64,000 bases of DNA from Typhlomys cinereus (Eukaryota; Chordata; Mammalia; Rodentia; Platacanthomyidae): positions 521,423 through 585,422 of the forward strand of contig JALPQD010000248.1 of the NCBI GenBank assembly GCA_023101885.1, written 5' to 3'. The first letter of the stretch is position 1. The number at the start of each line of letters is the position of its first letter. Both the position numbers and the translations under genes were made by a program. The notes under the pieces were generated by a model. That model did no database searches. It saw only the letters and a program-made list of their open reading frames with translations, and was not told where the DNA came from. Shown in pieces: positions 11,396-23,427 of this stretch.

Positions 11396-11794
11396 CACAC
11401 TTTTTTTCTTTGAAAATTTATTTTTGCTGAAAAATTTTAATCTTCTTATCATTTCCTAAACAACCAAGTATAGCTATTCATGAAATATTTACATTAGATC
11501 AGATGTTAATAGCCATCTGTACTATATAGTTAAATGGAAAGATGTAGGTTATATGTAAACAGTGCACTGTTTTATATAGGGGCATGAGTGTTCACTCATT
11601 TCGGGTGCAGGGATTTTTGCCTGCATTTTGCCTGCAAAGACTGTGATGATGTTTAAACACGGAAACCTTCATGACTCAAGTTTTACCTCATATTGACACC
11701 CCAATGCCTGCTTAAATAGGATGTGAACTTGGTACTGCTGTCTAGTAAAGAATACCTAATCATCTGCAGTTTTGGCTATGTGGATATAACTGTT

Positions 11795-12270
11795 TTATTT
11801 CTTTTGTAATTATTATTTATTTTTCTAGATTTACAAGCATATTTAGTACCTATCCCTCCTTCTCTCCATTTCCCTTCCCTCACATTTCCCTTTCTTCCCT
11901 TCATCAATTTATTCAACTCCTTCCCACACTCTTGCTTGTCTGCTTCTATGGTTTCCTCTGGCTTGTCTGTTCCTGTGGGGGTTAAAGCCTCTTGTGGGAC
12001 ACCAAGTTGCCTCTCTCTGGGCCACCCCACTAATAGGGTCGTTCCCCTTACCCCATCCAGCCCTATCCCCAAGGTTTCCACTGCATGTCATGGTCTTTCC
12101 TGAGTTCCTCGCTAGTCTATAGGGCATGTTGATGTGTCAGTCATTGTGCAGGTCTGGTAAGGACAAGTCTCATTTCCCTGAGTTCCTGGATGCAGCAGTC
12201 CTGCCTTGAATGCAATGTCTTGTCATATTTAGGTTCTCACAATCTCACTGCTCCTGTAAGGTTACCTAGA
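11795..12270 (-). mobile_element. Older L1 3' end, antisense
   Basis: Antisense A-rich end (TTATTATTTATTTTTCTAG), pyrimidine tract (11845-11935), and the downstream block with GGGACACCAAGTTGCC and GTGTCAGTCATTGTGCAGGTC. The same blocks recur at 13775-14040 and 39820-40757, defining an older L1 subfamily distinct from the 2980-10067 element. Confidence 0.75.
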
Positions 12271-12274
12271 GGGA

Positions 12275-13770
12275 AATATTTTTATTGAATATATTTGTGA
12301 TTACTTTGAGGTGGAGAAATTCCAAAGTATGTCACATACTCTTAGAGATGAAATATATAGAAACAGAAAATGTGAATTTAATTAGAACTTTACTAATGAA
12401 AAGTAGAAATATTCTTCTTAGTTCCCAGAATTTTGAATAAATTCACTCCGGCAGTGATGACACAGGAATTCCTCAATTTTCTTGTTTTATGTTTATTTTT
12501 AAATAGGTGAGAATGTGCAAATTCCATTGCCTCTATTTGTATCATTAAAGTATATGAAGAAAATTGAAGCTTTTACTTTTACTTGTAAAATGTAAGGATT
12601 CACTCTACAGATACAGAAAATCAGGAAAAATATCAATCTCATTACAGGCACAGAAAATCAGGAAAAAATCCACACCATTTAATAATCGGTTAACCTAAAT
12701 TGCCTATGTATAGAAAACAAAGACAAGGTTTCAATATAAAAAGATTTCCTTTGATTAAGTTGACATTTCCAAAGGACCTGAAGAATAGAAACATGACCTG
12801 TATGCAAATTTTAAGTCATTTTTTCACTGGGGGTTCTATATATGCATAATCTTAATGAAACATAATTTTTTTAAACTTTTAAAATTCTCTCTAAACAGAA
12901 TGAACTCTAAGATTTCATCTCTGCTGCCTCATCTAGACAAAAACCCACCCAAATACTAAGGGGTCACAGGGGACTGAATAGATTAAAATTAAATGAGTGA
13001 ATACATTCTAATGAGTATTTCTCTTGCTTACTTTTCGAAATAATTTTCTCCTAAGCTTACAAAGGAAGATCTCTACACATAAAAGTTTACAATATCTTTG
13101 GATAGAAGCTAATTAACTTAAGCCTCCAATTATTAGTGTTAAGTTATAATTAACTTTCATAAACAGGATGCACATGGCAGCCAAGATAAATATCACTCTC
13201 TTTGTATGCATGTTTGTTTTATGATACACTTACATATAATTTTCAATCCTTAACCTGGCAACATTAGCAGCCAGAAGCCAATTCTTCCTTCATTGATAAG
13301 AAAACAAACTTTATGTTGGGAAGATAGGACCAAGTACAAAAAAAAAAAAAAAGCTAAACTCTTGAAGTAATGCCTGCTTCTTCATGAGTAATTTTCAAGT
13401 AACAGCTCATAATAAACATGATTGGATTAAAAAATAACCTAGTTGTATAAATACTAGCATTGCAAAAATGAATAACTGATTGAGTGAATGTATGACTAAA
13501 AAGAAATAAATTAGAATTAGAGAATAATTTATGTATACTGCCTACTGCAGAGGTAAGATATTCTTATGAAATGATGTTCACATTTCATACATATATTCTA
13601 GTCTGTAGCAGACATGGCATTCTTTGTCATTTTTAGACAATCTCTGTAGCCACAGTGTAGACCCTAATGTATGGTTCCAAGTTAGTCATTCCGTCAGCCA
13701 GAACAGTTCATCCCTTAGAATCTGGCCCTTGCTGGTCTTTGCAGAGCCTGTCTGTCTAATATCTTCATGA
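12275..13770. other. Unique AT-rich DNA
   Basis: No feature recognised apart from an A run at about 13339-13353. A short repeat of CAGAAAATCAGGAAAAA occurs at about 12615 and 12651. No coding potential above chance. Confidence 0.5.
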
Positions 13771-13774
13771 CTGA

Positions 13775-14040
13775 TTTTTTTCCTACTTTTACAAGAATAT
13801 TGAGTATTCATCCCAGCTTCTCTCCCACCCCTCTCTTCCATCCCGTCCCTTCCCTTCACCATTCTCTCTCACTTCCTCCCACCCTTCCACCTGTGTGCAT
13901 CTGTGGATTTCAGGGTTCACTCTGACCTGTTTAGTCCAGTGGGTGTTCAAGCCTCAGTGGTATATCAAGTTACCTTTCTTTAGGCCACACCACTGATATG
14001 TTTATTTCCCTTCACTCATCCAGCCATCCAGCTTTAGTAG
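13775..14040 (-). mobile_element. Older L1 3' end, antisense, short
   Basis: Same block order as 11795-12270: TTTTACAAGAATATTGAGTA, pyrimidine tract with CCCTTCCCTTCACC, TTCAAGCCTCAGTGG and a TAGGCCACACCACTGATA block. It is 5'-truncated near 14040. Diverged from its siblings, so old. Confidence 0.7.
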
Positions 14041-14410
14041 ACCTATGTAAGTACTTTTTTATAGGTTTTTTTTTTTTTTAGTTTACAGTAATAAGGATAT
14101 GTACCCTTATGACAAGTGGGTCTTGAATTCAGTGATTAATTATTTTAAATATAATGCTGTTAAAGAATGAGAAATTAATGTGCATTTTGTTCTGTAAGAA
14201 TCCTCCACAGAAGGATGAACCTGTGATTGTTAAGTCTTGACATTCAGTTTGACTAGGTACACCATCTTTAATGTTGGGAAAACCTATTTCAAAGTGGTTT
14301 AACAGAATGGACAAGAACTACTTTTCTGTGAGTGACATTTGCCAATTGGAAGACCAGAGGTCATGAGCTTCAAAGAGAAAGTATCATGCATCCACCTTCT
14401 TTCTTTCAAG

Positions 14411-14640
14411 TCATTTTTCCCAGTTGATGATTACATTTCTACTATTATGTTTTTCTGCTGAAACCAAACCCCACTTTCTTGTCAGAGATTTGTAAGCATC
14501 TTCCAGACTTTCACTTTGGATAAGTCCTGGGCTAACAGAGTTCTTGGACTGAATGCTCTTGGTTTTCTGCTCTAAGTGTAAAAAACTTTGTTGTATAATC
14601 TTCCCATTATCATTGCCATGTAAGTCAATCAAGTCAATAG
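14411..14640 (-). pseudogene. Possible coding-derived fragment, unidentified
   Basis: An open minus-strand frame from a stop just above 14640 down to TGA at 14411. It encodes about 76 residues of mixed, protein-like composition (for example LIQSESLEDAYKSL and KWGLVSAEKH). There is no plausible ATG at its start, no convincing splice acceptor, and the continuation towards 14129 is broken. I do not recognise the protein. It could be a remnant of a processed gene copy or a chance frame in unique DNA; chance is at least as likely. Confidence 0.2.
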
Positions 14641-14644
14641 GCTT

Positions 14645-15496
14645 ATTATGTATGTAATTCTATCATGATTTTAGCACATTTATATAAATGTTTAACACCT
14701 TTACATAAAATCAGGGATCTCTAAATATAAGAAAACACATGATACTTGCTATGATGTCTGATATAATTTGGTTAATTTGATCATCTCCAATTATAGCTAT
14801 TCTCCTACAAATTTTTACTATCCTAATTTGCTGGGAAATTCTGTGAGATGAAAGAACTGATTGAAGAATGTCACTGTATATGTAATACACCTCTGGCAGA
14901 GATCAATGTCTAAAAATATATAAAATTCAAATAAACCAAAGAGCAATAAATCCATATCATACAATTCATAAGTGGAGTAATGAAATGAACAGACAGTTTT
15001 CAGTAGTTGAAATCAAATGGCTAATAACATTTGATTGTCTTTTAATGATAACTTTAAAAATTCTAGGACCAATGGCTTAGCTTATAAGCAATTTCTAATT
15101 TCATGTCAATTTTATACCTGTAATCTCCAACTTTAAAAGTAATTTTTTTCTCTTCTAGTTTTTAAGAATATGTTTGAAATTGACAATAGATAATTCTTGA
15201 TGTTCAACTTTGGCAACTATTTAATGTCTCATTTTTTTCACTCACAAACAAGGGTATAATCTTTTTCCTCTCTGTTGGTTCTTTTAACAACTTTTAACAG
15301 CTATATCTCAATAATTATGAATATTATGAAATACTTTAATGAATTCGAGCATTACTGCAGCCCCAAAGCAATGGGCTAGACACTAAACCTTAATCTTATA
15401 TGTTCACCAAATCTATCTTTTAAATGAAACAGTGAGATAAATAAGGCTAGTGAAATATTATTAAAATGCAAGAACTTTGTATTTTTTGAAGAAATA
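14645..15496. other. Unique AT-rich DNA
   Basis: Low-GC sequence with no repeat, RNA gene or coding frame that I can support. Confidence 0.5.
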
Positions 15497-15501
15497 TCAC
15501 T

Positions 15502-16642
15502 TGTAACAGTTATTCTTAACTATTGCTGTGAGAGAGCACCCAAAGTCCACCCCCTAGCTCCAGTCTTCTGAAAGGATTTGCATTCTTATGATGGGAGCCT
15601 TCCCTGAGGATCTTGACCTCAAGCTAGGGCTTCTCCTATTATTCAAATTAAGAGCAGGCTTTGATTTACAAATGGAGCTAATCTCTTCAACAGCCATTTT
15701 GTTCTCGGTTTCTTCCTGGTTCAACTCTTAAGTTTGCCATTGTATTTTTTCATCATGGATCTTACAGGTTTTGCTTCTTCCTGCCTGATTCTTGCTCTTT
15801 TCATAACTCTGAGACACAAAAAGTAGCCATATCACATTGTCAAGACTACATTGCTTGAAATTTCCTCCACCAAGCACCCAGCTCAATTTCCAGCAAACTT
15901 TCAGGACGAGGGCAAAACTTCACTAAACTCTCGACCAACACATGGTTCCATGTGTCACTCGTCCAGTTAGAAACACAGTCTCTGTTCCCCTCTGGACCAT
16001 CACAAGCTGGGCTTCCACTGCTGCGTCTCTCACAGCATTGCTCTCCTCTGAACTCTTACAAGAAAGGCCCATTTGGCCCCCTTGCTCAGATGCAAAGACT
16101 TTCCCAGCACAAACTCCCAAGGTTCTCCACATTTCTCCCAACAAACAGTTCCAAAGGCACACTAGCCACATCACAGCATCGGCCATACTGCTGGGTACCA
16201 ACTTCTCTCAGCTTCACAAACAACTTCACATTGTGGTATCAGCTGTTCTTAATCTCACAGCAATACCCCACAACCGGTACCAATTTCTATAAGTTATTCT
16301 TAACTATTGCTGTGAGAGAGCACCCAAAGTGTATCAACTTAAGGGAGAAAGGGAGGTTTATTCAGCTTACGGTTCCAGAGGGAAGGGACAGTCTCTCAAA
16401 GTAGAGGCAGCATGGCTGGCTGGCCAAAGCTGGAGGAGGCTACGTCACTGCAGACATCTTGGAAGCTGAGAGCTGCAGACTGCTTGCAGCAAAGGCAGAC
16501 TTCTCCTGGAGGTAGGGTGGGATTAATCCACCTCAAGGCCCACCCCTTGTGACTGCCTTCCTCCAGCAAGGCTCCACCTCTCAAGGTGCCATGACCTTGC
16601 CAAATACATGAGACTGTGGGGGACACATTTCAAACCATGATA
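15502..16642 (-). mobile_element. Internally deleted MaLR provirus with 5-bp target duplication
   Basis: The minus-strand order is: LTR (16642 to 16289), internal region (16288 to 15546), then only the last ~44 bp of the other LTR (15545 to 15502). The shared LTR end GTTATTCTTAACTATTGCTG occurs at both 15509 and 16294. Just inside the right LTR the minus strand reads TAGAAATTGGTACCGGTTGT, matching the start of MaLR internal sequences (TGGTACC primer-site region). An exact TCACT repeat flanks the element at 15497-15501 and 16643-16647. The internal region has no gag or pol frame, as usual for non-autonomous MaLRs. The 3' LTR lost about 300 bp. Confidence 0.8.
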
Positions 16643-16647
16643 TCACT

Positions 16648-17114
16648 TTACTAGAATACTTACCCATGAGTGGGGAAGATCCAATACCTGAAAAAATACT
16701 AAGATGTACATATATATTTATATAGAGAGTGATGTATGCATTGCTAAAAATATTTGCCATTACCTTTGCATTTCAGTAGGTACTATAAGAAAAACAATTA
16801 AAGACATTATCTTCCTATAATAAATTTAACTACGACTGGGTTTATTTTCATTTGAAATCAAACAAAACATATTTAAAGAAACGTGAAGAAAGGATAGATT
16901 TCCAACCAAAACCTTAAGGTACATTTTTAGATCAACTCATTCACTTGACAGAATTTTCCAGCAACTTAGGATCATAAACCAAGAGAATATTTGACAAAAA
17001 GCATTACAAAGCAACTTAGAGCAAGAGAGGAATGAAAGAAAGAGGAGACAAGGTATTGTAAAATTTCAAGTATATGCAAGAATTGCAAGCCAATAGATGA
17101 GATGGAATTTACTT
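16648..17114. other. Unique AT-rich DNA
   Basis: Nothing recognised; AT-rich with no sustained reading frame. Confidence 0.5.
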
Positions 17115-17206
17115 TTTCTTGTCATTCTTTTGAGACAGGGAGTTTCTAGGTAACATGGGCTACCTCACTCACAATTTTAACTGTAACTCTTGCATACTGG
17201 AATGAC
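17115..17206. repeat. 92-bp direct repeat, copy 1 (B1-like antisense core)
   Basis: Matches 18865-18956 at 91 of 92 positions (C at 17127, A at 18877). The TTTTGAGACAGGG motif is the usual antisense mark of a B1 SINE, but the rest does not follow B1 well. Such identity is far above that of the other old repeats nearby, so the pair looks like a recent local duplication or gene conversion. Confidence 0.8.
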
Positions 17207-18864
17207 TGATGACAAGGAACACCAAAGATAAAGCAAATAATTCTGGAAATAAAAGCATACCTACCAGTGGAAACTGGTGGCAGATGAGTTCTCCTGCACT
17301 ACAGTGCCTGCAGGAACACAGAACATGACAAGACAGAAATGGGAGTATGTTGTGACAGCCATGTCTGTCAGCCAGGATCACTGTGGTCAGCGCAGACATC
17401 ATTCAAAGTGAAAGTGACATAAACATATTTTCTGGCAAAAAAAGAACTCATTGTATACCATCTGCAGATATTTCAACATTAAAATAGAAACTAAGAAAGG
17501 AAACATTTGAATATAAATAAAATAACAACAGTATGATCAACATATACATGAATTGTCCAAAGTGATCATAATTAGTTATAGAATATAAGTATAAAAGAAA
17601 ACAAATCTGCAGAATATATTCTGTGAAGTGGAGGATTAGGTTATACTGCTTTGAAACATGAATAATTTTGCATATTAGATAACTAACAACCAAGTTTGAT
17701 GAGCCAAGTGTAAATGTTTTTGAAGTCCAGGACTCATGATTTAGTGCATAAATGAGCAAACTTATACTTGGAAGATCGTACAGTGAGAATATGTTTTGGT
17801 ATATTTATCTAAAACTCAAAAAAATAAAACAGGGAAAGTGAAATGACCAAGCTACCAGCTGAGTGTAATATCAATACCAAATTAGCACAAATCAGGAAGA
17901 GGAGATCATTAAGCTTAAACTTGGGGTATAAAAACACAATTGGAAGAATGAGGACTGGAGAAGATAGATGGAAATATAAAGGTAGTATAACACCCATGCT
18001 TTCCTGTTATTAAAAAAAAAACTAAAGATACTGAAGACCACAGAGAAACAAAAAATGCTTCTGCAGATTGAAGATTGAACTTTGAAAACACAGAACAAAA
18101 CAATAGCAAACCAGAATAACGTGAAGAGGATGAACAAATGCTCCAAATACTCTGTGCTAATGACAAGTCTAGACAACTTCATTAGGAGATGATTCTTCTT
18201 CAAAACTCAAATAGGAAGAAAGGATGGACATTCCCTAAAGAGCAAAACATAAGTAATACTAAAATAGGCAGAGAAAAATTGAAGAAATCAGTACGGTTTC
18301 CAAAAGGAATAGAATGCCAAATCCAAATGCAGGTATTGAAAATGTAATGTTTGAAGGGGACAATTTTTCCATATTAAATTCAAAGTGTTTACAGAAAGCA
18401 TTTTTTTCAAGTTTTTTTTGAATAAAATGCATGTACTCAGTTTAGTATTATGATCAAATAGGTAAAGGTATCTACAACAATTGCAAATTCCTCGTAAAGA
18501 CTCTTAGCCCTGCAAGAATATCAATATTCTGGTTTGCAACAGTTTGATTAGGTTTGTGTTCCTCCATGCATCCTTAAAATCATATTTAAGCTACAGACTA
18601 CATTGGGAATGGCTTCCATTGTTCATTATCATGGGTATTTGATAATCCAAGTTCTTTTTAGTAAATTTAGTTAGTTCATTCTTGTTCCTATATAAAATTT
18701 CTTTGTATGATGTAACACAAAGTCCTTGTCTCTTCTATTGAGGATGAGACTTGGATTTTATGCTGTTTTGGTTTGGTTGTTGTTGCTCTGTTTAATTTGT
18801 TATTTATGTATCAATTTACTTTGTTGCTCTTATTAATAAGAATATGATCACACTGACAAAATCC
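17207..18864. other. Unique DNA between the 92-bp repeats
   Basis: 1.66 kb of AT-rich sequence. Several minus-strand frames (the longest about 103 codons) are low-complexity and hydrophobic (F/L/S/Y rich), as expected from antisense of A-rich DNA. No known repeat or gene recognised. Confidence 0.45.
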
Positions 18865-18956
18865 TTTCTTGTCATTATTTTGAGACAGGGAGTTTCTAGG
18901 TAACATGGGCTACCTCACTCACAATTTTAACTGTAACTCTTGCATACTGGAATGAC
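18865..18956. repeat. 92-bp direct repeat, copy 2
   Basis: Second copy of the 17115-17206 unit, same orientation, one mismatch. Similarity ends abruptly on both sides, and no target-site repeat is visible around either copy. Confidence 0.8.
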
Positions 18957-19854
18957 ATGCGTATAAAGTTGTGTCTGGTATTTCACACACTGATAGATTA
19001 CATAACATGGTTAGAGATAAGTTTATAGAATATGTTAAATAGATTTACTACCTTGCTTTCCTAAAGCCAGCAAGAGAGGAAATATTTTGCATGCACTTTT
19101 CAACATATTATCTGAGCTTTTGCCTCATATTAACTACAGTGTTACACATAAATTTCTAATACTCACTAGACTGAATATATATTGATTTGATAAATTAGAA
19201 TGTTAAAACATTTTAGATGCTAATTGGATATTTTAATTTTTATGGATATTTAAGGTTTGCTTAAATATTGATATTTTTTGCAATATTTCATACATCATAA
19301 CATTAATAGTGTTAATACAGCATAGAACCAAGCTGATGAAAACTCTGGTGTGGTAGAGTATGACAGGACTCTGTCATAAAATAAATAAATGTGTCTTGAA
19401 TATTTTTATTACCACAGATCCCTGGATATAAGGATTGAAAATGACATGCAAAAGAGAAAAAGGAGAATGGATGTATATGATGTATCTGCTGAACTTAGAA
19501 TAAATTACAAGGATGAATGTGAAAGTAATGAACTGGGGAAGAGATAGAGTAGTTCTTAAATCCATATAGGAACATGGCTGTAGAGTGCTATATATCTTTG
19601 AGAAACATTTTATCATGCAAAATGGCTAGAAGGCAGCCCACTTTCTAGATAATTTCATAAAGAAATTAATTTGAGGAAAAAAACCAAGACTATGCAGAAA
19701 TGAAAATGACAAACTAATACTTTATTTTTTATATATAATGCCATCATCATTACTATTGAAACATTTGCAAGAAAAGTGAAGTTGATCAGAGGGAAAGAAC
19801 ACCAGGAACAATATTCTTGAAATGAATGAAGTAGGAAAAAGTAGAAAGATTAGA
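18957..19854. other. Unique AT-rich DNA
   Basis: No feature supported. Bases from about 19720 may be diverged L1 sequence leading into the next element. Confidence 0.45.
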
Positions 19855-20606
19855 TGACAGGCAGATGTCCTGTAGTTGACCACACCCACTACTGTGCCCT
19901 CCTCCTGATCCTCCCTCTCCTTCAAGCCTTCTCTTATAAAAGGCCTCTCTTTAACAGTTTCTGTATTGTTGGATAGGAGACGATATCAAAGCCCAGATAA
20001 GATGCGGCTTTGTGCAATATAAGAATAGCAAAACGAACAAACAATCTTAATACAGAACAGCAACAACTCTACAATGTTCACCTGGAACCAGGCCAGCCAA
20101 ATCTCTCCCCACCAGAGGCTCAGGGGACGCTAAGACTGTAAGAGCCTAAAGATGGAGAGATCCATTGCTAGACAGGTCACTCCACTCAAGATAGAGCAGC
20201 CACAGCCAGGAACTCATGGCAATGGAACTTGATCTCTTCAGACCTGCACAGTGGTAGACATGTCAACAGGCCCATATGGACTGGTGTGGATCTCAGGAGA
20301 AATAATTTCAGGCAATAGGATCCTTAAGGGTGTGGGGTCAATGAGAGGTAGGGGAGTACCTATATCACCAGGCTGCCCAAAGAAGGGCCTTTTTGTCTGC
20401 CACAGAAGCCCGAAACCCCACAAGAACAGATGATACAGAGGGAACACCAGGACCCATAGAACCAAAGGACAGGAAAATAGGAAGGGTTAGACTAGACCCA
20501 TGAAGAGAAAGGAGGGAGGATGGGAAGGATTGAGAAGGAAGGGAGGGAGGAAAGAAGGGAGGGTGCAAGGAGAGAGGCAAGGAACATGTGTATAAAATGT
20601 TAATTT
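19855..20606 (+). mobile_element. Older L1 3' UTR, sense
   Basis: Starts within the L1 3' UTR (CCACTACTGTGCCCTCCTCC..., GTTGGATAGGAGACGAT), continues through AAATCTCTCCCCACCAGAGGC and a purine-rich tract (20505-20585), and ends in an A/T-rich tail. The first part matches 27385-27500 in another copy. The 5' part of the element is missing. A SINE inserted directly into its tail. Confidence 0.8.
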
Positions 20607-20624
20607 AATAAATGTATTACAAAA

Positions 20625-20890
20625 GGGGGGCTGGAGAGGTGGCTCAGGGGTTAAGCCTCTGTCTTGCAGGCAGAAGGTCCTGAGTTCAGATCCTAGACCC
20701 CATGTATAATGCTGGGCGGAAGCGGGGGCAGCCAGCATTTCTGGTCCTGGTAGGGCGGAGCCTGTGAATCCTGGGGCAGAGTAAACAAGGAGGAGGTGGA
20801 GGTGTCCATAGTGGTTCCTGAATTCGCCCGTGGTTCTACACACATACATACACACACGCACATACACACACACACAATTGAATAAATAAA
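20625..20890 (+). mobile_element. tRNA-derived SINE, full length, with 18-bp target duplication
   Basis: Reference copy of the window's SINE. The tRNA-like head has GGCTGGAGAGGTGGCTCAGG (A box region) and GGTCCTGAGTTCAGATCC (B box), as needed for RNA polymerase III. It is followed by a non-tRNA body, a CA-rich tail and AATTGAATAAATAAA. The direct repeat at 20607-20624 and 20898-20915 (17 of 18 match) shows L1-type retroposition. It landed in the A-rich tail of the L1 at 19855-20606. The head matches the B2 superfamily but the body is not murine B2. Confidence 0.9.
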
Positions 20891-20915
20891 AAAATTAAAT
20901 AAATGTATTAAAAAA

Positions 20916-22023
20916 GGAACAACTATAATATCTGAGGAAAAGCTACTTTAAATAACATTGCCCATGGGATTCCACTTTTGTTAATGATAACCAGTTAATC
21001 ACACATCTAAGTAAAAATGTAATGCAATAATTCAGACTGAATGAAACAACTCACAAATAACCCAACAATACTTACAAAATAAATGAGAATGAAAGTATTG
21101 GGAAGAAAAAGAAAAGTGAAAAAAATGTGATTAAATCAATCTCAGGAAAAAAGTAGAAAGAAATGCAACATGTTAGAAATAAAGAACACTGGAAGTTGTC
21201 TCTGAAAGAGAAAAGTTAATATGCTGATATTTGGTAAATGAAGATTCAATGTAAAGAACAGCAAGATAAGGAAAACTAATAATAGGAAATGGACTAGATT
21301 CCAAGCAAAGATTCATATGCATATTTCCATAATTTTGAGCACATATTCATAATCAGTTAACCAGACCAAAATAAAAACTTAATTGAGGATGAATACATAT
21401 TTAGAATTATATTGAATCCTTTTGTAATTAACTCTCAGAAAATGAGAGGAAAGATGGATGACAATTTTCTAAGATTACAAACAATCTTAGAAAATACATC
21501 AATCAACAGGGCATAACTGACAGCTTAAGACTCTTTCTAATGCCAGTGAAATATATTCACTCCAAGGGGTCTTCAAACATCAACAATACAGAAACTATCC
21601 CTAGCCACAATCAAATACACTACCAGATTTAAAAACTTTATAAAAACTGAAGCTTATTACATAAGCTAACTAAATTACAAGTCAGTATCCCATATGAAAG
21701 TTTCCAAGTTGTTGAAAATTATATGCAAAATACCTGTATTATTAACACGCATATTAGCTATTCTTCTACTCATTGTGACGTGACAAAACCCTTCCCCTCA
21801 AGGAAAGAAAGACTTCTTTTGGCTAAAGATTTGAGATAGGTCATTCTTTCGAGGTTGAGAAGACAAGGTATCACATTATTACTTCTCCTAGGAACCTTAG
21901 AAATAATAATATGTTGCTGACTGGTTAGCAGAGTTCCTCAGAACTTGACTGTTCAGAAACTCAGCGCTTACCATGTTGGGGCCAATGTTTGCTAATCTTC
22001 TTCCTCATTTATAAGGTGCTTGT
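20916..22023. other. Unique AT-rich DNA
   Basis: No repeat, RNA or coding feature recognised; base composition is strongly A-rich on the plus strand. Confidence 0.5.
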
Positions 22024-22037
22024 CTATTTTTATTCTT

Positions 22038-22317
22038 CTAAATTTTTTATTTTTATTATGTATTCAACTGTGCGTGTATGTGTGTGTGCATGTGTGTATG
22101 TATGTGTGTGTATATATGTGTGTGTGTAGAACCACTGACAAATTCGGGAACCACTATGGACGCCTCCACCTCCTCCTTGTTTACTCTGCCCGGGGATTCA
22201 CAGGCTCTGCCCTACCAGGACCAGAAACACAGGCCTCCCTGCTTCCGCCTGGCGTCTATACCTGGGGTCTAGGATCCGAACTCAGGACCTTCCACCTCCA
22301 AGGCAGAGGCTTAACCC
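22038..22317 (-). mobile_element. SINE, antisense, with exact 14-bp target duplication
   Basis: Same family as 20625-20890, reversed: AATAAAT-type tail at 22038-22068, (TG)n at 22072-22128, then the body GAACCACTGACAAATTCGGG... and part of the tRNA-like head. CTATTTTTATTCTT at 22024-22037 and 22318-22331 is an exact target repeat. The first ~20 bp of the head are absent, so this copy is slightly 5'-truncated. Confidence 0.88.
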
Positions 22318-22331
22318 CTATTTTTATTCTT

Positions 22332-23162
22332 AAAGCAAGCCCAGCTTCATCCTTTTTGTCGTAGTAAGGAATGCTTGTAGGCCTTGCTTTGAATTTGAAA
22401 CTGTATCCACTTGTAACAAAAGCAGTCATGAAGGCACTCAGAAAAGCAATATCTGAGTTTCTCTCCTTACACTGACCTAAATTTGTCAGATTCTCAGTAA
22501 TGGTCACTGGCTAAATGGGCAGTACATGAGCATCTGATGACCTCTGGATACATATGGAATCAGAGATGAGACAAAAAGAAGTGTAAGGCTACAGTACTTC
22601 ATCCCTGTTCCATAGAGATCAGCTTTCAAAACTGAAGTTCAGTGTTCTAAAGGTTTCAAAGATTTTCAAAGGAGTTCCAAGAGCTCAGTTGAAAAATTCC
22701 AATCATGGGGGATACTTATCTTCACATCATAACAGAAAACAAGGAGTTGCTAAAAATGTTTGCTATTATGGAATGGACTAATTTGAGTTTAAAAATTTGA
22801 TTATGAAAACTAATCAATAAAGCTAGCAAATTAAACGTTGGAAACATCATCAGAAAATTAAACACAGTGGTGAATGAACATCAGTAGTTCCAACACTGAG
22901 GAGATCAATTCAATCTGCAAATACATACTCTTTCCTAAGAAAAAAAAATAGGAATGTTTCAAATCATCAATGTTAACTTGCATGCTAATAAATAATATTA
23001 GTTTAATAAAAAATAAATAATAATCATGCCTCTTTAAAAATATGTCTAAGGTAAGAAGATCATGAAAGAAACTAATCAAATGCATACAAAAATGAACAAC
23101 ATGAAGATGGACACAAAAACAAAAACAAAAGTAGCTCAATCTTTTTAACATTGTGAGCATTA
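22332..23162. other. Unique AT-rich DNA
   Basis: No feature supported; short frames only. Confidence 0.5.
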
Positions 23163-23427
23163 GGCCGGAGAGATGGCTCGGGAGTTAAGACTCTGCCTTG
23201 CAAGCAGAAGGTCCTGAGTTCTGAGTCCAAGTCTCACCTACAAACACCAGTTGGAAACTTCAATAGCCTGGTGGGTGGAGCCTGGGAAATCCCAGAGTAA
23301 ACCAAAAAGGAGGTAGAAGCAATCCAGGATGATTCCTGAAGTCACCCCTGGGACTCCACAGGGACATACACACACACACAGACGCACACACAAACACTCA
23401 AATAAAATAAAGTCCTTTAAAAAAAAG
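23163..23427 (+). mobile_element. SINE, sense
   Basis: Head GGCCGGAGAGATGGCTCGGG and GGTCCTGAGTTCTGAGTCC, the standard body ending GACTCCACAGGGACATACAC, a CA-rich tail and ATAAAATAAAG before an A run. Somewhat diverged from 20625-20890 (for example GGATGATTCCTGAAGTCACC), placing it in an older subfamily shared with 48421, 49468 and 56714. Target repeats are not clear. Confidence 0.85.

Noticed and set aside
15923..16404. Opposed frames of 92-150 codons
   Set aside because: They lie inside the MaLR internal region and LTR. MaLR internal regions are largely non-coding, and the frames match nothing I know.
17448..18203. Cluster of hydrophobic minus-strand frames that could suggest small membrane proteins
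   Set aside because: F/L/I/S/Y-rich products are expected from the antisense of A-rich DNA; no start context, splice sites or family resemblance.
20630..20700. tRNA gene-like sequence (A and B boxes) at SINE heads
   Set aside because: The cloverleaf is degenerate and followed by a SINE body and A-rich tail with target repeats; these are retroposons, not tRNA genes.
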